Positions 7,798-15,876 of a DNA stretch of 64,000 nt are shown here, one piece after another (the stretch's first letter is position 1; the number at the start of each line of letters is the position of its first letter). Below the pieces are notes generated by a model that was not told the origin of the DNA, ran no database searches, and worked only from the letters and a program-made list of their open reading frames with translations. Origin of the DNA: Bacteroidales bacterium. Its GTDB lineage: Bacteria; Bacteroidota; Bacteroidia; Bacteroidales; Tenuifilaceae. The DNA is taken from assembly GCA_013141385.1 (NCBI GenBank), contig JABFRB010000020.1, positions 60,618 to 124,617 on the forward strand. Direction: 5' to 3'. The position numbers and the translations under genes are program-made.

Positions 7798-9240
7798 ATG
7801 AGCGATTTTAAAAATGAACATATTAAGGTACTTACCAATCTTTATTTAGGTTTGTATAAGCATCAACCCGATGAAATTGTTTCGTTACCAAAATCGGGTT
7901 CTAGCAGGCAGTACTTTCGATTAACTAGCAGCAATAATTCAGTAATTGGTGCCTATAATGCTGATGTAAAAGAGAATATGGCATTTTTTTCTTTAACCCT
8001 TCATTTTCTCTCAAAGGGATTAAATGTTCCTAATTTGCTTTCAATCTCTGACAATCAGCAATACTATTTAATTTCCGATTTAGGAGATATTACGCTTTAC
8101 TTATCGCTTTCTTGCCATTTAGCAAATAGCGAATATAATGAAAAGATGATGGGACATTTTAAATCATCACTAGTTCATCTCGTTCGTTTTCAAGTAGATG
8201 GTGCAAACGGTTTAGATTTTAGCAAATGCTACCCAAAGCAGATTTTCGATAGAAGATCGGTGATGTGGGACTTTAACTACTTTAAGTACTCATTTCTAAA
8301 ACCCACAGGAGTAATTTTCGATGAGGAGATGTTGGAAGATGATTTTGAATCGTTCACCAATTACCTTCTTGATGATGAGATGATTTATTTCCATTACCGT
8401 GATTTTCAATCACGTAACATCATGGTAAAGGGTAATGAGCTATTCTTTATCGATTACCAAGGGGGTAGGAAAGGCCCTTGCCTCTATGATGTGGCTTCGT
8501 TTTTATATCAGGCTAAGGCTTCAATACCTCAATCGCAAAGGGATTTGCTTTTCGATTTCTACTTAGCGGAGTTGAGTGGTAAGAAAAAGGTAGATGTCAA
8601 TCTACTAAAGAAACGGTTTCCTGCTTTTGTTCTATTTCGTGTAATTCAAACGCTTGGTGCTTACGGCTATAGGGGTTACTTTGAGGGGAAGGCACATTTT
8701 CTACAAAGCATTCCACCTGCAATTGAAAATATTGCTCAAATTCTAAAATCAGATTTTAGTGATTTAAATATCAATTATTTAATCGATGTTTTAAATGAGG
8801 TCGTAGAGATTTATCGGTTAAGATTTGAACAAACAGAGTTGCAAGAGGGTTTAACTATTGATATTACAAGTTTTTCGTTAAAGAATGGTTATCCAACCCC
8901 GAATGTTGAACATGGTGGCGGTTTTATTTTCGATTGTAGAGCACTTCAAAACCCTGGAAGACTTGCAAAGTATAAAGATTTAACGGGTCTCGATTCACCC
9001 GTTGCAGAGTATTTAAAGGCTAGACCCGAGGTTGATATCTTTATGAATAATACTTATGAACTGATTCGGAATGCGGTTGAGAATTACACACAGCGCGGGT
9101 TTAAATATATTTCGGTTGGTTTTGGATGCACAGGAGGGCAGCATAGGTCGGTTTACTGTGCAAATCAACTGGCTGATATGTTAAAAGATTTTCCTAAAGT
9201 GAATATCAGGATTTCGCATAGGGAGTTAAATAGGAAATAA
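7798..9240 (+). CDS. APH-type sugar kinase fused to RapZ C-terminal domain (AmgK-like)
   Basis: 480 residues. Residues ~30-330 are an aminoglycoside-phosphotransferase fold kinase: PKSGSSRQYFRL at the nucleotide loop, the catalytic loop YRDFQSRNIM (the usual HxDxxxxN motif with Tyr in the first position) and the metal segment FIDYQGGRKGPCLYDVASF. Residues ~345-480 match the RapZ C-terminal domain, including GGGFIFDCRAL, VGFGCTGGQHRSVY and the ending ISHREL. RapZ C-domains bind glucosamine-6-phosphate, so the fusion plausibly phosphorylates or senses amino sugars. Together with the nucleotidyltransferase at 9377 it resembles the AmgK-MurU peptidoglycan sugar recycling pair. The sugar specificity is inferred. 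Confidence 0.88.
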   Translation: MSDFKNEHIKVLTNLYLGLYKHQPDEIVSLPKSGSSRQYFRLTSSNNSVIGAYNADVKENMAFFSLTLHFLSKGLNVPNLLSISDNQQYYLISDLGDITLYLSLSCHLANSEYNEKMMGHFKSSLVHLVRFQVDGANGLDFSKCYPKQIFDRRSVMWDFNYFKYSFLKPTGVIFDEEMLEDDFESFTNYLLDDEMIYFHYRDFQSRNIMVKGNELFFIDYQGGRKGPCLYDVASFLYQAKASIPQSQRDLLFDFYLAELSGKKKVDVNLLKKRFPAFVLFRVIQTLGAYGYRGYFEGKAHFLQSIPPAIENIAQILKSDFSDLNINYLIDVLNEVVEIYRLRFEQTELQEGLTIDITSFSLKNGYPTPNVEHGGGFIFDCRALQNPGRLAKYKDLTGLDSPVAEYLKARPEVDIFMNNTYELIRNAVENYTQRGFKYISVGFGCTGGQHRSVYCANQLADMLKDFPKVNIRISHRELNRK

Positions 9241-9250
9241 AAAATTGATT

Positions 9251-9364
9251 ATGTGCAAGAAAGGGAAGAATACCAAAGGGAAAGATGCTCTATATATTTG
9301 CAAGAACTGTGGCGGCACATCTAACAAGGAGAAGAAACTTTGTAAACCCACTAAAAATAAGTAA
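9251..9364 (+). CDS. 37-residue Cys-rich basic microprotein
   Basis: A small frame between the kinase-RapZ and nucleotidyltransferase genes: MCKKGKNTKGKDALYICKNC, then GGTSNKEKKLCKPTKNK, ending in TAA. It has one Cys at position 2, a CKNCGG knuckle and another Cys near the end, with many lysines, so it looks like a tiny zinc-ribbon or nucleic-acid-binding protein. It begins 10 bp after the previous stop and ends 12 bp before the next start, filling the gap exactly. That spacing supports translation within an operon. No function is known to me. Confidence 0.6.
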   Translation: MCKKGKNTKGKDALYICKNCGGTSNKEKKLCKPTKNK

Positions 9365-9376
9365 AGGAGTATCTAC

Positions 9377-10147
9377 ATGAAAGCAATGATTCTTGCAGCA
9401 GGCCTAGGAACAAGGCTAAAACCTTTTACCGATGATAGACCAAAAGCATTGGTTGAGGTTGGTGGTATTACTTTACTTGAGCATACAATTAAAAAACTTG
9501 TTGAAAGTGGATTTGATGAGATTATTGTTAATACTCATCATTTTTCGCCGATGTTAATATCGTTTATTCAAAGCAGAGATTTTGGAGCCACCATATACAT
9601 TTCAGACGAATCGGATAGGCTACTCGATACTGGCGGCGGAATATTCCATGCTGCTAAATTTCTCGATGGTGATGCTCCATTCTTAGTGCATAATGTAGAT
9701 ATTCTTACCGATATTGATTTGAATGGAATCTATCAATCTCACTCCAATTCCAATGCAATAGTAACATTAGCCGTAGGTAAAAGGGAATCGTCAAGGGTGT
9801 TTCTGTTCGATAATGAGATGAAGCTTTCTGGTTGGAAAAATAAGCTTACGAATAAGCAGATTATTCCTGATAGTAGCCGCGAATCGCTTACTGAATTTGC
9901 ATTTGCAGGTATTCATGTTATCAATCCCGAAATATTTAAGTTGACCAAAGCTGTGGGTGCTTTTTCAATTATCGATATCTACTTGAATTTATGTGTTAAG
10001 TATATTATTAGTGGATACGATGTTAGCAGTAATTTTGTGGTTGATGTTGGTAAACCCGATAGCATTCCAGTTGCAGAGGAGTTTTTGAAAGGGGAGTTAG
10101 AAGGCGGAAGACGGAAGTCAGAAGACCGAAGAAGTTTGAAGTTATAG
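9377..10147 (+). CDS. Sugar-phosphate nucleotidyltransferase, MurU-like
   Basis: 256 residues. The N-terminus is the classic nucleotidyltransferase loop MKAMILAAGLGTRLKPFT with the RPKALVEVGG Lys region; LVHNVDILTDID gives the metal-binding Asp. The C-terminus ends in DVGKPDSIPVAEEFL. The length fits MurU-type enzymes that make UDP-MurNAc from MurNAc-1-phosphate. The upstream APH-type kinase supports an amino-sugar recycling role, but glucose-1-P or mannose-1-P use cannot be excluded. A strong Shine-Dalgarno AAGGAG precedes the ATG. The last ~15 residues (GGRRKSEDRR...) are encoded by a 7-bp repeat tract at 10098-10140 and are probably an acquired tail. Confidence 0.85.
   Translation: MKAMILAAGLGTRLKPFTDDRPKALVEVGGITLLEHTIKKLVESGFDEIIVNTHHFSPMLISFIQSRDFGATIYISDESDRLLDTGGGIFHAAKFLDGDAPFLVHNVDILTDIDLNGIYQSHSNSNAIVTLAVGKRESSRVFLFDNEMKLSGWKNKLTNKQIIPDSSRESLTEFAFAGIHVINPEIFKLTKAVGAFSIIDIYLNLCVKYIISGYDVSSNFVVDVGKPDSIPVAEEFLKGELEGGRRKSEDRRSLKL
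10098..10140. repeat. Heptanucleotide tract inside a 3' coding end
   Basis: Tandem 7-base units (GAAGGCG, GAAGACG, GAAGTCA, GAAGACC, GAAGAAG) at the 3' end of the nucleotidyltransferase gene. They give a charged Arg/Ser/Glu tail. The same unit family occurs at 50.3 and 56.4 kb. Confidence 0.7.
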
Positions 10148-10183
10148 AATTCAAATCAGTATTAAGCATTAAACTTTGATCTA

Positions 10184-11359
10184 TTACTCATTTATTACCC
10201 CTGATCCAATTAGCTCATCATTATCGTACCAAGCGGCAAATTGACCGGCGGTTACACCTCTTTGTGGATTTTTAAAGATTATGTAGATGCCATTTTCACG
10301 GCAATGTAATGTAGCCTCCTGCAATGGTTGACGATACCTTATTCTTGCCAACATTTCAATGCTCTCGCCATTTTTTAATGCTCTATCAGGTCTTACCCAA
10401 TGAACCTCAGATGAGTTAATAAATAACCCTTTACGATATAGCCCAGGGTGTTCTTGGCCCATGCCTGTGTAAACAATGTTGTTTTCTATATCTGTGGATA
10501 TTACAAACATTGGCTCTGCTTTTCCCCCAATATTCAACCCTTTTCGTTGCCCGATGGTAAAGAATTGTGCCCCTTGATGCTTTCCAATCACCTCTCCATC
10601 CTTTTGATTGTAAGTAATTGGCTTTGCCAATGCGCTTAAATCATCAGAACTAGGACTGGTAATATTTGTGTAATAATCCTTATCAACCTCAATGATATTG
10701 CCACTCTTAGCGGTCAGTTTCTGTTGCAGAAACACGGGTAAATCAACCTTGCCTACAAAGCATATTCCCTGTGAATCCTTTCTGTCGGCACTTGCAAGGT
10801 TTAGCTCAGCGGCAATCCGTCTAACCTCTGGCTTGTGCAGATGCCCTATTGGGAATAGCGATTTTTCAAGCTGACTCTGATTTAGCTGGCATAGGAAATA
10901 GCTTTGATCCTTATTGGGATCGAGTCCCGCCAGAAGCCTGTAATAGGTTTTACCGTTTACTACTATCTCTTCCTTCCGGCAGTAATGTCCTGTAGCAACA
11001 TAATCGACATTCAGGCTAAGAGCAGCCTTCATGAATGCATCAAACTTAATTTCGCGGTTACAAAGTATATCAGGGTTTGGGGTACGACCTTTTGCGTACT
11101 CATCAAACATGTAATCCACAACCCGTTTACGGTACTCATCGCTTAGATCAACATACTCAAAAGGAATTTTAAGCTTGCGTGCAACCATTTCGGCAAAATT
11201 CCGATCATCATCAAAAGGGCAATCTCCCTGTAAAACGCCAACAGTATCATGCCAGTTCTTCATGAACATACCAATTACCTCATACCCCTGCTCTTTAAGT
11301 AGATATGCCGCAACACTAGAGTCTACACCTCCCGATAAACCTACAACAACTCGTTTCAT
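10184..11359 (-). CDS. mnmA: tRNA-specific 2-thiouridylase MnmA
   Basis: 391 residues. MnmA adds sulfur to U34 of Lys, Glu and Gln tRNAs using ATP. The PP-loop [15 protein letters not shown] is at residues 7-21. The two catalytic cysteines are C100 ([12 protein letters not shown]) and C200 ([11 protein letters not shown]). Other family landmarks are [16 protein letters not shown] and [18 protein letters not shown] -7 element lies on the minus strand at 11379-11386, about 20 bp before the ATG. It is convergent with the nucleotidyltransferase gene, whose stop is 36 bp away. All key residues are intact, so this is a confident housekeeping gene. Confidence 0.95.
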   Translation of the reverse strand: MKRVVVGLSGGVDSSVAAYLLKEQGYEVIGMFMKNWHDTVGVLQGDCPFDDDRNFAEMVARKLKIPFEYVDLSDEYRKRVVDYMFDEYAKGRTPNPDILCNREIKFDAFMKAALSLNVDYVATGHYCRKEEIVVNGKTYYRLLAGLDPNKDQSYFLCQLNQSQLEKSLFPIGHLHKPEVRRIAAELNLASADRKDSQGICFVGKVDLPVFLQQKLTAKSGNIIEVDKDYYTNITSPSSDDLSALAKPITYNQKDGEVIGKHQGAQFFTIGQRKGLNIGGKAEPMFVISTDIENNIVYTGMGQEHPGLYRKGLFINSSEVHWVRPDRALKNGESIEMLARIRYRQPLQEATLHCRENGIYIIFKNPQRGVTAGQFAAWYDNDELIGSGVINE

Positions 11360-11378
11360 TATTTTTGTTAAGAAGGGG

Positions 11379-11386
11379 CAAAGTTA
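11379..11386 (-). promoter_or_regulatory. Candidate -7 promoter element of mnmA
   Basis: On the minus strand this reads TAACTTTG, matching TAnnTTTG, 20 bp upstream of the mnmA start. No clear TTTG is seen at -33. Confidence 0.45.
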
Positions 11387-11494
11387 GTAATAAAAAAGAG
11401 GAGTTGGAAGGATGATTGGGTGGAGGAATGAGTTTATGTTGGTATGGTATTGAGTTCTTGATTTGTTGAATGATTAACGGTTCATGAAATAAAA

Positions 11495-11529
11495 CTGGAA
11501 CGAATCACCAAATTGCTGATTCGTTCCAG
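11495..11529 (-). terminator. Rho-independent terminator of the GH16-like gene
   Basis: Perfect 13-bp stem CTGGAACGAATCA / TGATTCGTTCCAG with a 9-base loop, followed on the minus strand by TTTTATTT. It lies about 70 bp past the stop of the large gene at 11600. Confidence 0.85.
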
Positions 11530-11599
11530 ATAAATTTAACTATTTCTTTATGCTATACCGAATTTCTATAAATCAATGAATGTATTGACATGCAAATTA

Positions 11600-14500
11600 C
11601 TATTGTTTTTGGATACTAAAGGTTTGATATATTTTAGTTGATTGTATTGTTAAAAAGTACATACCACTTGGTAACTCTTTAATATCAATTTGAATCTCCC
11701 TAGATTTACTTGTGATCTTGAATTCTTTTTCAAGAAGTTTTTGACCCAATGCAGTTGATAAAAATATTTTGTAATTACCATCTGCTAAATCATTGGATTT
11801 AATGGTCAACAATCCTGTTGTAGGATTAGGATATATTATCATTGGTCTAACATTGTCAATATCATTAATATCAGTAGATGATATTCCTAAACCAGAACAT
11901 TGAATAGTTGTAGTCCCACTTATAGCAGTAGAGTTAATCGTGATATTACCGCTATAATAAATTGTCGAAATGGGAGAAAATGTAACGATAACATTTAGTG
12001 AGTCCCCTGCTCCAATGTTTCCGCTCCAATTTCCACTAAAACCTGACGGATAATTTATTGATAGAACGGTTAACGATGCATTTCCTATATTATTTATTGT
12101 TAATGTTTGCTGAGAAGAACTACCTACTTTAACACCACCAAAGTTTAAATTACCACTTAAACTGATTGCTGGAGTTGGAGCAACGGAACCTGTTCCTGAA
12201 CATGTAATAGCATTGGTACCACTAGTTGCGTTTGAGTTTACAGTTATGTTGCCACTATAAGAAGTAACTGTTGTTGGTGCAAATGTAACAGTAACATTTA
12301 GTGAGTCTCCTGCTCCAATGTTTCCGCTCCAGTTTCCACTAAAACCTGATGGATAATTTATTGATGAAACGGTTAATGTAGCATCTCCTATATTATTTAT
12401 TGTTAGCATTCGCTGAGATGAACTGCTAATAGGTATACTACCAAAACTTAAATTACCACTTACATTTATTACTGGATTTGCATTCGATGTTATTGTAAAA
12501 GAACTATTGCTAAAATCAGAAACACTACCGCTCATAGCGCTAATACCAATTTTATAATCACTACCATTCGTCAGATTCGAAGGCGGGTTAAAGGAGTATG
12601 TGCCTGTATTCGAAGCACTGGCTGCCAGTTGTAAAACATTTGAGCCATTTTTATATAAGTCAATCTGAATATTGCCTGTAATATTTGAGCTGTTCCATGT
12701 GATATTGTAGTTAGAGCCTTTATAGAGCGTTTCTCCCCCATTAGGGTATGTAACTGTAAGTGGCAATTGTCCCGCTTGTGCAATATTGAATGTCAAAACA
12801 GTGACACCACTACTCCCATCTTTTATTGAAATACTTCCCGTCCTTGCTGTTCCTGTGTTTGCATCAACATTATAGTTTGTGGTTCCATATCCTGGGTAAA
12901 CTATACTATTAATCCAACTATTATTACTAATTGCACTATACGTGCATCCTGTTCCCGTGGCAGAAACAATAAATGAACCACTGCCCCCATTTGCTACAAA
13001 ATTAGCGGATATAGGGTTTAATGACCAATTAGTACAAGATTGCGAAGTTATTGTAAAGAAACTATTGCTAAAGTCAGAAACACTACCGCTCATTGCGCTA
13101 ATACCTATTTTATAATCACTACCATTCGCCAGATTCGAGGGCGGGTTAAAGGAGTATGTCCCTGTGTTCGAAGCACTGGCTGCCAGCTGCAGAACATTTG
13201 AGCCATTTTTATACAAATCAATTTGAATATTGCCAGTAACATTTGAACTGTTCCATGTGATATTATAGTTAGATCCTTTATATAGAGTTTCTCCCCCATT
13301 GGGGTATGATACCGTGAGAGGAGGTTGCGCTTGTGTTGTTACGGTAATTTGTTTTGATGCAAAATTATTATTTTCAATTAATTCGTTAACATCATTGTTT
13401 CCATCAGCCCAAAAGAATAAGTAATAATTGCCTTGTGTAGTGTTTGGTAGTATTTGAATACTAGTGCTTAATATATTACTACATGTATTAGGTGATACAT
13501 TTGGAAAACCTGTTATCTGTCCTAAGTATACATCATTACTAGTGTTTAAATTTGCATCAGCAGAAAGCCATAATGTAACTTCATTTGCTCCAGAATTTGC
13601 CGTACCGATATTATCTTCTGAGCAACTTACTGTAATATTTGAACCTGCCGTAACAGTAGTTGGGTTAACATTTTGAGTTCCTGCTGTAATTATTAAATCA
13701 GCTAATGAAGAATAAACACATACTTGAAAATTGCCTTGGTTAGATGAGCCACTATCATAACTCCCAATACGAATATAATAAGTTGTATTTGTACTTAAGC
13801 CAGTAAATGTGCGTGATTCAAATCCACCATGTGCGCTTTCATCAATACAGCCATTAGTTATTTGAAGCATTGAATTACCACATGTGCCAGATAAAACTTG
13901 AACAGCCGGATCAAAGCTTCCAGTCCCTTGTACATTAATGGTAACCGTTGTTTTAGTCCCTGTATTAAAATAATAAAATACATCATCATCATTTATATTA
14001 CCTGAACAAGAGGCGAACCCAGAAGATGTTGCTCCAATGGTTGTTCCTGATGTGTAATTACAAGAAGAGTTTAACGTTAATAATTTTGCCCCTAAACAAT
14101 TGTCGTTTGATGGAGATGCGACTGATGGAACATAGACAGCACTGATTATCAACTCCGCTTCTTGTTGATTTGTTGGTGGATTACCTGAAAATAGCCAAAA
14201 ATTAATATGGAGTCTTTCATTTCCTACTGGTGGATTATTGTTACCAGTATAAGTCCATTGTTTTATTAGATTATCTGAAGATGGTAAAGTTGCATAATGA
14301 CCGTGATAGCTTTGAAAATAAATATTACTGCTATTCCAAATAAACTTATGTGTTGAGTAGTCGCCGGATAAGTTTAATGAAAAACTTTTTTGATTGTTGG
14401 TATTATAAGGAGAGGGTTGTATGGTGTACCATCCATCTACCTTCAGGGGATCTCCCCATCTTGAGAATTCGATATCGATTTCTCTACTATCGGTTTCATA

Positions 14501-14827
14501 AGTAAATAAACCAACAACTATATTTGGATCGTAGTTTTCAACATTGCTAGCGACATAAAATCTGTATTCTCCATAGCCGAAGGACTGTTGAGCTATTACT
14601 TCGGTACAGTACCAAATATTTCCGATTTTTCTTATTTTTAAATGTAATTGACCATTTGAGTCTACCCAAACACTACTTGGACTATTTGACCAATTATTTG
14701 GACCTGGGCCACCTGATCCATTTCTCACAGTCCAATTAAATCCTGCAAATTGAATTGTAGTTTGTGCATTTAATATATTTGCTAGGAATAAAAAGGAAAA
14801 CAAAGTAATTAAGGTTATTTTTTTCAT
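11600..14827 (-). CDS. Secreted multidomain GH16-like glycanase with T9SS sorting domain
   Basis: 1075 residues. A signal peptide (MKKITLITLFSFLFLANILN) is followed by a GH16-type lectin/glucanase fold at ~25-235, with the catalytic signature EIDIE at residues 116-120. Then come a CARDB-like region (LIITAGTQNVNPTTVTAGSN), a YPNGGETLYKG Ser/Thr-rich module, a BACON-like domain (SNNSWINSI), a second nearly identical YPNGGETLYKG module, two choice-of-anchor D repeats (GNLSFGS..., GNLNFGG...) and a type A T9SS sorting domain (YPNPTTGLLTI). Such proteins are exported by type IX secretion and attack beta-glucan-like polysaccharides. The substrate is inferred. Duplicated modules point to internal recombination. 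Confidence 0.85.
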   Translation of the reverse strand: MKKITLITLFSFLFLANILNAQTTIQFAGFNWTVRNGSGGPGPNNWSNSPSSVWVDSNGQLHLKIRKIGNIWYCTEVIAQQSFGYGEYRFYVASNVENYDPNIVVGLFTYETDSREIDIEFSRWGDPLKVDGWYTIQPSPYNTNNQKSFSLNLSGDYSTHKFIWNSSNIYFQSYHGHYATLPSSDNLIKQWTYTGNNNPPVGNERLHINFWLFSGNPPTNQQEAELIISAVYVPSVASPSNDNCLGAKLLTLNSSCNYTSGTTIGATSSGFASCSGNINDDDVFYYFNTGTKTTVTINVQGTGSFDPAVQVLSGTCGNSMLQITNGCIDESAHGGFESRTFTGLSTNTTYYIRIGSYDSGSSNQGNFQVCVYSSLADLIITAGTQNVNPTTVTAGSNITVSCSEDNIGTANSGANEVTLWLSADANLNTSNDVYLGQITGFPNVSPNTCSNILSTSIQILPNTTQGNYYLFFWADGNNDVNELIENNNFASKQITVTTQAQPPLTVSYPNGGETLYKGSNYNITWNSSNVTGNIQIDLYKNGSNVLQLAASASNTGTYSFNPPSNLANGSDYKIGISAMSGSVSDFSNSFFTITSQSCTNWSLNPISANFVANGGSGSFIVSATGTGCTYSAISNNSWINSIVYPGYGTTNYNVDANTGTARTGSISIKDGSSGVTVLTFNIAQAGQLPLTVTYPNGGETLYKGSNYNITWNSSNITGNIQIDLYKNGSNVLQLAASASNTGTYSFNPPSNLTNGSDYKIGISAMSGSVSDFSNSSFTITSNANPVINVSGNLSFGSIPISSSSQRMLTINNIGDATLTVSSINYPSGFSGNWSGNIGAGDSLNVTVTFAPTTVTSYSGNITVNSNATSGTNAITCSGTGSVAPTPAISLSGNLNFGGVKVGSSSQQTLTINNIGNASLTVLSINYPSGFSGNWSGNIGAGDSLNVIVTFSPISTIYYSGNITINSTAISGTTTIQCSGLGISSTDINDIDNVRPMIIYPNPTTGLLTIKSNDLADGNYKIFLSTALGQKLLEKEFKITSKSREIQIDIKELPSGMYFLTIQSTKIYQTFSIQKQ

Positions 14828-15121
14828 AATTGGTTATTTTTTATTACAAATTAGATTAATAATCGAAATGTTAGTACTCTATTATTTCCACAAAAATTGC
14901 AAATGAAACTGCTCTGCCAACGAAACTATATCCGTATTCAAACAAGTAATAAATACCTGCTTATATATAAATAATCGAAATGAAACTTAATAAAATCAGA
15001 TCAAATTGAAAGGCGATAAATAATTGATAATTATATTAGTTAAAGTTAAATCAAATAAATAACATTTCATATCCCCCGTTTGGGTGATATTGAATCAATG
15101 TCGTTGACTTAAGGTTATTTA

Positions 15122-15262
15122 AATGCTAGTAGGACCTTCTGACTCTGCTAGGTTAACTGCCTTGGTTGACCTAGCAGAGTCAGAAGCGCTAGAAGAGTCA
15201 ATAATAACCCAAACCGCCACCAAATCCCATCGCATTTTTCGATATTTAGCAAAAGCACCAAA
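15122..15262 (-). repeat. Composite intergenic repeat, reverse copy
   Basis: Reverse complement of the repeat at 42.4-45.8 kb: CTAGTAGGACCTTCTGACTC, GGTTAAC...TTGGTTGACC, CTAGCAGAGT, CCAAACCGCCACCAAATCCC and the degenerate palindrome ATCGCATTTTTCGAT at 15229-15243. It occupies the gap between the GH16-like and M14 peptidase genes and runs directly into the tandem array that follows. Confidence 0.75.
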
Positions 15263-15269
15263 ACCACTT

Positions 15270-15718
15270 TCCACTTTCCACTTTCCATTTTTAACTTTTC
15301 ACTCCCCACCTCCCTCTTTTAATTTTTCATTTCTCACATGTCAATTGTCATTTTTCGCTCGTCAAATATCATTTCTCACTTATCAATTACTATATCTCTC
15401 ATGTCAAATACTATTTCTTACTAGCCAATTGCTATTTCTCTCATGTCAATTGTTATTTCTTTCATGTCAAATGTCATTTCGCATTCGTCAATTGTCATTT
15501 CCTTCATGTTGATTGTCATTTCGCATTCGTCAATTGTCATTTCCTTCATGTTAATTGTCATTTCTCGCTCGTCAATTGTTATATCCCTCATGTCAAATGC
15601 TATTTCTCACTTGTAAATTGCTAATTAGTTCATGTCAAATGTCATTTTGCAATCATAAATTGTCATTACCTTCATGTCGATTATCATTTCTTTCATGTCG
15701 ATTGTCATATCTCTCACT
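15270..15718. repeat. 7-bp tract passing into an 18-unit, 21-bp tandem array
   Basis: At 15270-15340 the sequence has loose 7-bp units (CCACTTT repeated, then TCACTCC). From 15341 to 15718 there are 18 consecutive units of exactly 21 bp, each starting TCAATTG or TCAAATG, then TCATTTC or a variant, and ending alternately in CATG or TTCG/CTCG. Unit length never changes across 378 bp although the units diverge. There are no unique spacers, so this is not a CRISPR. Because 21 is divisible by 3, long open frames appear on both strands. I regard those as by-products. No other gene was seen in 14828-15876. Confidence 0.9.
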
Positions 15719-15830
15719 ACCTAAATGTGTAAAGCAAAACCTCTATTAAGTTTAGTCAAATGAGATATATGTTACCTTCACAGCATCACAGTGTTTTACC
15801 ACCCAATTTTTTCAATCCGTTCTATTAATC

Positions 15831-15838
15831 TATTTTTG
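15831..15838 (+). promoter_or_regulatory. Candidate -7 element for the M14 peptidase gene
   Basis: TATTTTTG matches TAnnTTTG and lies about 38 bp before the ATG at 15877, with a T-run about 20 bp upstream in the -33 area. Confidence 0.4.
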
Positions 15839-15876
15839 CTATTGTAAGTCAAACCATTTAATTAAATAACTCACCT

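Noticed and set aside
15341..15718. CRISPR array
   Set aside because: Units are contiguous, with no unique spacers of constant length and no cas genes in the window. The same applies to the arrays at 27507 and 63180.
15123..15749. Two long plus-strand open frames with Cys-Gln-Leu-Ser-Phe heptad peptides
   Set aside because: They are products of the 21-bp tandem array and the composite repeat, have no ribosome-binding site, and stay open only because 21 is divisible by 3.
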